NCBI RefSeq assembly: GCF_002993325.1
Contig: NZ_PVNO01000027.1
Span: 186,001 to 250,000 of the forward strand
From: Alteromonas gracilis
Lineage (GTDB): Bacteria > Pseudomonadota > Gammaproteobacteria > Enterobacterales > Alteromonadaceae
Length of the DNA: 64,000 nt
Direction of reading: 5' to 3'
Shown here: positions 19,430 to 26,764 of the stretch, piece by piece
Layout of the letters: each line of letters begins with the position of its first letter
Position numbering within the stretch: position 1 is the stretch's first letter
Translations under genes and position numbers: made by a program
Notes under the pieces: model-generated
Databases searched by the model: none
Seen by the model: the letters and a program-made list of their open reading frames with translations, nothing else
What the model was told of the DNA's origin: nothing

Positions 19430-19453
19430 AACCGGCTTTACGCCGGTTTTTTT
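19430..19453 (+). terminator. Terminator after tRNA-Ser
   Basis: AACCGGC (19430-19436) pairs with GCCGGTT (19442-19448), loop ttta plus c, followed by a T-run. Confidence 0.9.
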
Positions 19454-19502
19454 GTGTCTACCGATCAGCGCTGAATGATGCGTGGATTCTTCTCGCTAAA
19501 GC

Positions 19503-19536
19503 AAAAAGAAACCCGCTGTGTAGCGGGTTTCTTTTT
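19503..19536. terminator. Bidirectional terminator, perfect 15-bp stem
   Basis: Bases 19503-19517 pair perfectly with 19522-19536 around GTGT, with A- and T-runs at the ends. It backs up the tRNA-Ser terminator and can end the minus-strand gene at 19608-20042. Confidence 0.9.
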
Positions 19537-19607
19537 AAGCGCATTTATTGCGACGCGGGTATGCTTGAGCATATGGCTTTTCGTCTCTGATTCCGCGCTG
19601 CTGCTTA

Positions 19608-20042
19608 TTATTTCGCAACCTGCTGATATACTGTAATTAGATCTGGAAGTTTTTTCGCGTAAATTGCTTTCTTTGTACCAGGGTGAAGCAATTGGCTTAC
19701 GAAGGTTCGTAAAAAGCCAAGTACAAAGGTTTGAACACGGTCAGCGTCTGCTTCGCTTGGGTTAGCGATAAGCTTCTCTGTCTCTTCCTGTACTTTATGT
19801 ACAATTGGGTCCATGGTGTCTTTGCCGGCAACAAGGTCGTTACCTGTTACTACACCCTTGCCAAGCAAGTCGCGCACTGCATCATAAAGGTCGGCTGAAA
19901 CAGCATTTGTTTGCCCCCAGTTCGCGATGTTGTACTCTTCAGAAATCTTGTCTAGTTCGGCCGCTGGCTCACTAGATTTCAATAAACCTTCAATAAGTTT
20001 GTGTGCTTCAGTTTGTTTTCCAGGTGTTGATAATTCTGACAT
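19608..20042 (-). CDS. Conserved-looking hypothetical protein, 144 aa
   Basis: I do not recognise this protein. It has no signal peptide, membrane segment or cysteine, so it is probably cytosolic. It is helical and acidic in the first two thirds (AELDKISEEYNIANWGQ, DLYDAVRDLLGKGV) and ends with a helix rich in hydrophobic residues (FVLGFLRTFVSQLL). Codon use resembles its neighbours and it has its own promoter region and terminator, so I consider it a real gene. Its upstream region contains three copies of cgctttata, two of them within gcgctttataat, that could be promoter or operator elements. Confidence 0.7.
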   Translation of the reverse strand: MSELSTPGKQTEAHKLIEGLLKSSEPAAELDKISEEYNIANWGQTNAVSADLYDAVRDLLGKGVVTGNDLVAGKDTMDPIVHKVQEETEKLIANPSEADADRVQTFVLGFLRTFVSQLLHPGTKKAIYAKKLPDLITVYQQVAK

Positions 20043-20490
20043 GTTTGACTTCGCTTTATACTAAAAACGCGCTTTATAATTTTTTTAATACCTTCTGTCA
20101 AGTTGGTTGATAAATGCGCTTTATAATCAGTCGCTTGCATTTTATCGTTGATATTAGTAAGCCGAAAAACGAAGGTAAACATTTAGCAATATTCACTTTC
20201 TTTGACGAAATCGACGTTACCTAATCGATTTCAATGATTTCTATATATTAAAATATTAAATATCTCCTTGTTGATCCTACCTAGTTCCTCTACATCCCTC
20301 TATTTTCTTGCTTTAGACTAAATTGTAATCGTTTCACCCGTCATCACTTTTATTATCATGTTATATACATTCTATTTACATTTCGTTTGATGCCTAGTTA
20401 TTGTAATTACGACTAAATGTTGAGCCATGTGGAATGTGTCGTGTAAGCAGAGGCTCCTTAAAATAAAAATTAGCAAGAGAATTGTGAAAG
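20043..20490. other. Divergent promoter region, 448 bases
   Basis: This AT-rich stretch separates two divergent genes. On the left are repeats of cgctttata (20052-20060, 20070-20078, 20117-20125). At 20324-20336, tgtaatcgtttca resembles half of a LacI-family operator. No gene or RNA is evident. Confidence 0.4.
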
Positions 20491-23004
20491 ATGAGTAAAC
20501 GCTTACCCGCCCGCTTTAACCTAAACCGCACTACTACATTAATTGCGTTGTGCCTAGGCTTGCATTGCCACGCCGCTATGTCGCAGGAAACTAACGAGCA
20601 AGCTGAAGACGAGTTGTATGAACAAATACTAATCACCGCTTCAAAGCGAAGTACGGGGCTTCAGGAAACGCCTATCGCTGTATCTGTTACTAGTGGAGAA
20701 GCTATCGAGCAAACTCAAGTACTAGATATTCAGGATTTACAAGCGTTAGTACCAACATTAAGAGTGAACCCTTTACAACGTTCAGCAAATACCAATTTCT
20801 CGATTCGCGGTTTTGGTAATGGTGCGAACAACACGGGAATTGAACCTTCTGTTGGGGTTTTTATTGACGGTGTATACCGTTCAAGGGCCGCTGCACAAAT
20901 TGGCGACTTACCGCGCGTCCAGCAGGTTGAAGTATTAAGTGGCCCGCAAAGTACACTCTTTGGGAAAAACGCATCGGCTGGGGTAATAAGTGTGCGAACG
21001 CAAGGACCCTCTTTCACCGAAGAGGGTAAATTGACGCTAGGAGTGGGCAATTATGATCAGCGATTGCTAAAAGGGTACTATACCAACGGCATAACCGATG
21101 AGTTTGCTTTTAGTTTGTCTGGTGGAGTGAACAAACGTGATGGTTATACTGAAAGCGTTGTTGATGGTGTTGATACGCTAAATAATCGTGATAGGTGGAA
21201 TATAAGAGGGCAGGCGTTATACGAACCTAGCACCGACGTTAAGTTTAGATTTATTGCTGACTATAGTGAGATTGATGAACGCTGTTGCACTGTCGCGGAC
21301 GTTATTAATGGACCTACTACGGCTGTTGTACGTGCATTAGGCGGTACCGTGTTAGATACTGATGATCCCTTTGCTTTTAAATCTGCGCTGAATTTTAATC
21401 CCAGTAACACGGTAGAGGATGGCGGGGTTTCTCTTCAAATCGACGTTGATTTTGATACATTCGCGTTAACCTCTATCACCGCTTACAGAAACAATAAATC
21501 TGACTATTTCGCGGATGTAGATTATACATCGCTTGATATTTTGTCAGAGGAAGGGCACACAGAGATAGATACCTTCACTCAGGAACTTCGTCTTACTTCT
21601 CTTGGTGAAAATACATTGGATTGGATGTTCGGGATGTTCTACTTCTCAGAAGAGGTAGACACAGGTGATACCTTATTTTACGGACAAAACATTCGGTCTT
21701 ATTTCGACGTACTGTTGAATTCGGGGGTAGAACAAGCACTCGCTTCGTTACCCACACCGTTGCCATTTGATGCGGTTTTCCCAGATGGATTTCTTGGCGC
21801 GTTTGAACCTTTGTATGGTCAAGCGCCGGGGACTTTTTTTAATGAAAACCAGTTCGTGAATAGCGAGTTTCTGCAAAAAAATGATGCGTTATCTGTGTTC
21901 TTTAATCTTGATTATCACATTTCGGATAGACTCACTACAACAGTGGGCGTCAGCTACACAGAAGACGAGAAAGACGTATCGGTAGAACAAAACAATAACG
22001 AAGTGTTGTCCTCTATCGACATCATAAATGATCCCACAGTTTTCGGCGTGCCGTTATCAACAGCGGTACCGGCTTTAGCTGGTTTTATTCCCACGCTCCA
22101 AGGCGTTCAGTTTTTGCCTCCGCAACTCGTTTTTCCTAATACTGTAGAAGACGGTAATACTAACGATGATAAAGTGACATGGAGTGCGCGTATCGCATAC
22201 GAGATTAATCAAAACTTTAACGTATTCGCTACTGCTGCTACAGGCTTCAAAGCTTCTTCATGGAACCTTTCCCGCGACACACGGCCGTTTGGGTCTGACC
22301 AATCGGCACTGGAATCTGTCAATTTGGCGCGTGTTAATCAGACGTATGGAACCCGCTATGCTGGGCCGGAAGAGTCAACGGTTTATGAATTGGGGGTAAA
22401 AGCAAGGTTCAAGCGAGGAGCATTTAACGTCACGTTGTTCGACCAAACAATCGAAGGCTTTCAATCGAGTACATTTGTAGGTACGGGGTACGTGTTGGCG
22501 AACGCCGGGAAACAGTCAACGCAGGGTCTTGAATTTGATTCAACCCTAGATGTAACAGAAAATTTAGTATTTAGTTTTGCCGGAACAATTCTAGACCCAG
22601 TTTACGACTCTTTTGTTGGTGCAAATGGCGTGAATGGGCCAATCGATCTTTCAGGTACGCAGCCCGCAGGCATACATGAACGAAGCTTCGTTGCAGGCCT
22701 CACTTATCACTTAGAATTCGAAAATGGCACTACTGGTTTTATTCGAAGTGATTATCTACATGAGAGTGAAACACAACTTGTAGAGAATGTTCCACCTGAA
22801 CTCACTCGTGAAGTTAATATGCTAAATGCCAGTGCAGGATTAACCTTTACTAACGGCATTAGTGTTCAACTATGGGTGAGGAATTTAAACAATGATGAAT
22901 ACTATTTGTCAGCATTTCCACCTCCCATACAGGCTGGCAGCTTCAATGCTTACCCAAGTCAGCCAAGAACTTTTGGCGCAACAGTATCTTACATGTTTGA
23001 CTAG
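20491..23004 (+). CDS. TonB-dependent outer-membrane receptor
   Basis: This is an active-transport receptor powered by TonB. A signal peptide ends near AAMSQ (about residue 31). A possible TonB box follows (EQILITASKR), then the plug domain (GLQETPIAVSVTSGEAI, SIRGFGNG, VEVLSGPQSTLFGKNASAGVI) and a beta-barrel ending in aromatic SYMFD, typical of outer-membrane insertion. At 837 residues it has ordinary length. The substrate is not evident: there is no siderophore gene nearby and no clear Fur site. A LacI-type half-site upstream hints weakly at a carbohydrate, but the plug resembles the broad family whose substrates are often unknown. Confidence 0.9.
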   Translation: MSKRLPARFNLNRTTTLIALCLGLHCHAAMSQETNEQAEDELYEQILITASKRSTGLQETPIAVSVTSGEAIEQTQVLDIQDLQALVPTLRVNPLQRSANTNFSIRGFGNGANNTGIEPSVGVFIDGVYRSRAAAQIGDLPRVQQVEVLSGPQSTLFGKNASAGVISVRTQGPSFTEEGKLTLGVGNYDQRLLKGYYTNGITDEFAFSLSGGVNKRDGYTESVVDGVDTLNNRDRWNIRGQALYEPSTDVKFRFIADYSEIDERCCTVADVINGPTTAVVRALGGTVLDTDDPFAFKSALNFNPSNTVEDGGVSLQIDVDFDTFALTSITAYRNNKSDYFADVDYTSLDILSEEGHTEIDTFTQELRLTSLGENTLDWMFGMFYFSEEVDTGDTLFYGQNIRSYFDVLLNSGVEQALASLPTPLPFDAVFPDGFLGAFEPLYGQAPGTFFNENQFVNSEFLQKNDALSVFFNLDYHISDRLTTTVGVSYTEDEKDVSVEQNNNEVLSSIDIINDPTVFGVPLSTAVPALAGFIPTLQGVQFLPPQLVFPNTVEDGNTNDDKVTWSARIAYEINQNFNVFATAATGFKASSWNLSRDTRPFGSDQSALESVNLARVNQTYGTRYAGPEESTVYELGVKARFKRGAFNVTLFDQTIEGFQSSTFVGTGYVLANAGKQSTQGLEFDSTLDVTENLVFSFAGTILDPVYDSFVGANGVNGPIDLSGTQPAGIHERSFVAGLTYHLEFENGTTGFIRSDYLHESETQLVENVPPELTREVNMLNASAGLTFTNGISVQLWVRNLNNDEYYLSAFPPPIQAGSFNAYPSQPRTFGATVSYMFD

Positions 23005-23024
23005 TAACTCGTAATTTCGCAGCG

Positions 23025-23062
23025 AAAAGCCAGCTATGCTCAGAAAATAGCTGGCTTTTTAT
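23025..23062. terminator. Bidirectional terminator between receptor and phospholipase genes
   Basis: aaaagccagcta (23025-23036) pairs with tagctggctttt (from 23048) and a T-run follows, serving two convergent genes. Confidence 0.88.
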
Positions 23063-23107
23063 TATTTTACTGCTTTAATCGTGTTGAAAACCTTTGTACC
23101 CGTTTTT

Positions 23108-24169
23108 TTAAGCACTTAGACACTGTGATGCAGCAACTGGTCTAGCAGGCTTGGGTTGCAAAGGTTGTTGAGCTTCTGGCGATGTAAAGCGCATGTTTCT
23201 GTCATACGCGATTGAAGGTATTTCAATCTTTTTCAAAAATGATGATCCCGCCATTATTCCCAGTTTATAGTCATGACGTAGCTGCGCGTCGGTGCTACCT
23301 AAAAGCTTACTTTGTAGCTTATCTGAAGCAAAAATTTGAATTACCTCAACGCCTTCAGGTGGATTTTCTATAAACGCTAATTCTTTTTGGTACGCATGTT
23401 CGTGCTGTAGTAAATAGTCGATAGTTTTTGGGCAGGTACCCGTTGCACACATCACTGCACTCAGCTTTTGTAGCCAAGGTGATTGTGCTTGAAACCCTTC
23501 GTCCACTGTTCTAATCAACACGATTTTTGTAGCGCCCCGGTTATAAGCCTCTGTTACAGGTAAAGGTGCGGCTAAACCTCCATCTAAGTAAAAATCGGTA
23601 TTTGCGGCCTGTTTGGTTTCGATTTCAGTGTGAAGCGGAACACCTTGTTTGTATAACAAAGGCAGTGCGCTCGATGCTTTAATCAATTCAACCCAAGTGT
23701 TTTGGCTTTTCATGGGGTTTAGAAAATATGCTTTTCTGTCTCTAGAGTTCGTAGCCGTAAACAGTATTTCTCTATCTGCCACGTTGCTTTTAGCCGTATC
23801 TAAATCTAGTAAACGGTTCGCTTCTTGGGTTTTATCGAAGTACCAGTCTAAATCGACAATATGCTTGCCCATCAAACCGCGGCCCATCTGAAAGAAACGC
23901 TTGTGTCGTGTTAAGCCTCGAATAAGACGTTTTGCATAGCCTTTTTGACGTGCAACAAAGCTTGTTAAGTTTTGCGAGCCTGCCGATGTGCCAATAAGGA
24001 TATCGAAGGGGTCATGCCCAGCATCTAACCATGTATCAAGTACACCGGCTGTAAAAATACCGCGTTGACCACCACCTTCCGCAACCAAGGCAACTTTGCC
24101 ATTGTTCGACATTTCAGCATTGTGTGCTTTTGAATAAGCGAGAGAAGGAGCAGATTGTTGACCCGACAT
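23108..24169 (-). CDS. Patatin-like phospholipase (YjjU type)
   Basis: This is a predicted serine lipid acyl hydrolase of the bacterial patatin family. The oxyanion-hole motif is EGGGQRG, the nucleophile is S62 in GTSAG, and the second catalytic residue is D196 in LDGGLAAPLP, so the Ser-Asp dyad is intact. At 353 residues it resembles E. coli YjjU. There is no signal peptide, so it is probably cytosolic or peripheral at the inner membrane. The last 30 residues are Pro/Gln-rich and not part of the fold. It is monocistronic, with the substrate unknown. Confidence 0.87.
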   Translation of the reverse strand: MSGQQSAPSLAYSKAHNAEMSNNGKVALVAEGGGQRGIFTAGVLDTWLDAGHDPFDILIGTSAGSQNLTSFVARQKGYAKRLIRGLTRHKRFFQMGRGLMGKHIVDLDWYFDKTQEANRLLDLDTAKSNVADREILFTATNSRDRKAYFLNPMKSQNTWVELIKASSALPLLYKQGVPLHTEIETKQAANTDFYLDGGLAAPLPVTEAYNRGATKIVLIRTVDEGFQAQSPWLQKLSAVMCATGTCPKTIDYLLQHEHAYQKELAFIENPPEGVEVIQIFASDKLQSKLLGSTDAQLRHDYKLGIMAGSSFLKKIEIPSIAYDRNMRFTSPEAQQPLQPKPARPVAASQCLSA

Positions 24170-24389
24170 GATAACCCTCTATTTGACCATGACTATAAAT
24201 TGACTACCTGGTCTAATTGTAGGGAGAACACGACGCCGGGGAAAATTGAAAGAATAAATCGGACTGATAGGAAATAACTGATACTGAAACACTTTTTGTT
24301 ATTTAATTGTGATTTCTGTGTTTACATTTTGATCGTTTAATCGCAGTCTAACAAAGTATTGAAAGCTAAACTTTCATTGGGAGTCAATA

Positions 24390-25406
24390 ATGAAAATTGC
24401 CGTGTTAGGTGCGGGAAGTATTGGATGTTATGTAGCGGGCTGCCTGTTAGCCTCTGACCCCACATTGAGCGCCGCTAATGCGCTTACGCTCATTGGCCGT
24501 CAGCGTTTATATGATGATATTACTGCCAATGGTCTTAAAGTAACGGATTGGCAAGGGCGTGAGCAGCTAACAAAGCCTGAGCATATCGCTTTTTCAATTG
24601 AGAACGATAGTTTAGTTGATGCTGACGTCATTTTGCTTTGCGTTAAAAGCCAAGATACAGAGCAGGCTGCTGCGATAATCAATCAGCATGCAAAGCAATC
24701 AGCAGTCGTAGTCAGTCTTCAAAACGGAGTGGGTAATGCACACCTGCTTCGCCAGCACATAAAACAATGCGTAATTGCAGGTATGGTGCCTTTCAATGTT
24801 TTTTATAAAGGTAACGGCCATTTTCACTGTGGTACTGAGGGTAATATTGCTCTTGAAGATCCCAATAACCAATGTAGTGACATCATAAAAGCGCTTAACA
24901 ACGCGTCGTTGCCCGTTACGGTTTATAACGATATGAAAGCTGTACAGTACGGCAAACTTATTATGAACTTGAATAACGCAGTAAACGCGTTGTCGGGTAT
25001 ACCGCTGAAATCACAGCTAGGGGATAGGCAATATAGGTTAGTTATGGCAAAGGTGTTGTCAGAGGCGTTAGCAGTACTAAAAGCGGAAGGAATTGCACCA
25101 GCAAGAACCGGTAAAGTTATCCCCAAACTGATGCCAAAAATTATGAAGCTACCTAATTTTTTATTCAATGTGGTGGCTTCATCTACGCTTAAAATAGATC
25201 CCGAAGCACGTTCATCAATGTATGAAGATTTGGCGCTGGGGCGACGAACGGAGATTGATTATTTGAACGGCGAGATAGTCAGGCTCGGTGAAAAAAATCA
25301 CATAGCTACGCCAGTGAATAAGCATATAGTTAACCTGATCAAACAACACGAAGTTGCTCAGAAAGGAAGTCCGCACTTACCAGCAAATGCTTTACTGTTA
25401 AAGTGA
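24390..25406 (+). CDS. panE: 2-dehydropantoate 2-reductase (ketopantoate reductase) family
   Basis: PanE reduces ketopantoate to pantoate with NADPH in pantothenate synthesis. The N-terminal Rossmann motif is AVLGAGSIGCYVAG, followed by ILLCVKSQDTEQA and SLQNGVGN. The C-terminal helical domain has KLIMNLNNAVNALSG with the expected lysine and SSMYEDLALGRRTEIDYLNGEIV, a strong ApbA/PanE signature. It has 338 residues, longer than E. coli PanE (303). gggag precedes the ATG. Paralogues in this family use other 2-oxo acids, so the exact substrate is not certain without knowing whether another copy exists. Confidence 0.85.
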   Translation: MKIAVLGAGSIGCYVAGCLLASDPTLSAANALTLIGRQRLYDDITANGLKVTDWQGREQLTKPEHIAFSIENDSLVDADVILLCVKSQDTEQAAAIINQHAKQSAVVVSLQNGVGNAHLLRQHIKQCVIAGMVPFNVFYKGNGHFHCGTEGNIALEDPNNQCSDIIKALNNASLPVTVYNDMKAVQYGKLIMNLNNAVNALSGIPLKSQLGDRQYRLVMAKVLSEALAVLKAEGIAPARTGKVIPKLMPKIMKLPNFLFNVVASSTLKIDPEARSSMYEDLALGRRTEIDYLNGEIVRLGEKNHIATPVNKHIVNLIKQHEVAQKGSPHLPANALLLK

Positions 25407-25452
25407 CAGGACTATCTAACGGTGTATTTCAACGTTAAATATTACAGTTTTG

Positions 25453-25488
25453 TGTCATTTTTATGTCAGTGCACTTGATTCTTAAAAT
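25453..25488 (+). promoter_or_regulatory. PHO box and -10 element upstream of porin gene
   Basis: TGTCA occurs at 25453-25457 and 25464-25468, exactly 11 bases apart as in PhoB sites. TAAAAT at 25483-25488 lies at the distance expected for a PhoB-activated -10 box. Confidence 0.75.
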
Positions 25489-25533
25489 AAAGTATATATC
25501 CTGCGCGCAAACTTCCGTTATATTTAGTGTGCT

Positions 25534-26760
25534 TTGCTTTTTCAAAATCGTTTTTCTTCTTGTCTTCTGTTGAGTGCTTTATGGGCGTCGCTTTTCCATA
25601 CGTCGGTTGTAGCGTCTGAGGTTGATGTCGAGCGCGAATCTAGCGCAACGTTTTCTCAATACAATGGCAACGGCCTTTCATTTCAAAGCGACAACAATAC
25701 CTTCTCACTGCGCGTGCGCGGTAGATTTCAGTTTCGCTATGCCAATCCCGGTATAAGCCAGCCTACCGAGCGTACTGACTTTGAGCATAACGCCGGTAAT
25801 CAATTTGGCGTTAACAGAGCGCGGGTCAAATTAGACGGTCACATTGGATTGCCTTGGATTAAATATGGTGTGGAATACGATGCTGTCGATCAGCGCACGC
25901 TGACCGCTACACTATCTTTTGAAAAGTATGAAGCGCTTCGGTTTAAGGTTGGTCAGTGGAAAGTCGAGTATTCCAGAGAGCGCAGTGTAAGCAGCGGCGG
26001 CCAGCAAATGATGGATCGTTCAATCATCAACAGAATATTTACGCTTGATAGGCAAATGGGGGCATCCCTGTACGGTAATTTTGATGGCTCAGGCGCGGCC
26101 AATTTCAATTACTGGGTAGGAGTATTCAATGGCTCGGGCCGTGGTGATTATAGTAATCACGATGGCGAGAATATGTATACAGGGCGATTGCAGTGGAATG
26201 TCTTAGGTGAGTCTGTCGGGTTTAAAAACAGTGACATTAAACGAACAGATACCCCTAAAGCAGCTCTAGCAATAGCGGGGGCGAAGTTCAAAAGCCAGTT
26301 TACGCGTTTTTCATCGTCTGGCGCTGGTAATTTAGCCAACTTTAGTGCCGGCGAGATCGAAGGTCAGTACGACATTGAGCAGTTTGTGATTGATGGTGCG
26401 TATTTTTATAAAGGGTTTAATGCTCAAGCGGAATATCATGAAAAAGATATTGTGGATTTAGCGGACAACAATAGAGAAACTACGCTGCGCGGCTATTATG
26501 TGCAGGCGGGTTATTTTTTGAGTGAATCAATCAGCTGGTGGCCAGAGCCCCTTGAAATGGCTGCGCGCTTCGGGACCTATTCGCCCCGAGACAGTGAACA
26601 AGACGAACGCTTTTTTGAAAAGACAGTAGCATTAAACTATTTTTTTAATGGCCACGAAAACAAACTAACCGCAGAGGTAAGCAGGGTTTCACTGGATCAG
26701 TTCGATACTGAAGTAGGGGACGAGACCATCTACTCTCTGCAGTGGGACGTCAGTTTTTAA
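25534..26760 (+). CDS. Phosphate-selective porin (OprO/OprP family)
   Basis: This 16-stranded-type outer-membrane porin probably takes up phosphate or polyphosphate. The TTG start at 25534 is the only one that gives a complete signal peptide (to VVAS), because a stop codon lies upstream in frame; the ribosome binding site is weak. Family features are FSLRVRGRFQFRYA, FGVNRARVKLDGHI, the VEYDA strand, FKVGQWKVEYSRER and a terminal Phe (WDVSF). The PHO box upstream independently supports a phosphate role. It converges with the hybrid kinase gene, leaving only four bases between stop codons. Confidence 0.87.
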   Translation: MLFQNRFSSCLLLSALWASLFHTSVVASEVDVERESSATFSQYNGNGLSFQSDNNTFSLRVRGRFQFRYANPGISQPTERTDFEHNAGNQFGVNRARVKLDGHIGLPWIKYGVEYDAVDQRTLTATLSFEKYEALRFKVGQWKVEYSRERSVSSGGQQMMDRSIINRIFTLDRQMGASLYGNFDGSGAANFNYWVGVFNGSGRGDYSNHDGENMYTGRLQWNVLGESVGFKNSDIKRTDTPKAALAIAGAKFKSQFTRFSSSGAGNLANFSAGEIEGQYDIEQFVIDGAYFYKGFNAQAEYHEKDIVDLADNNRETTLRGYYVQAGYFLSESISWWPEPLEMAARFGTYSPRDSEQDERFFEKTVALNYFFNGHENKLTAEVSRVSLDQFDTEVGDETIYSLQWDVSF

Positions 26761-26764
26761 CTAC

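Noticed and set aside
19253..19590. Plus-strand open frames across tRNA-Ser
   Set aside because: They translate the tRNA and its terminators and carry no protein features.
20324..20336. LacI-family operator before the TonB-dependent receptor
   Set aside because: Only one half and the central CG fit; the other half is shifted by a base, and no LacI-type regulator is nearby.
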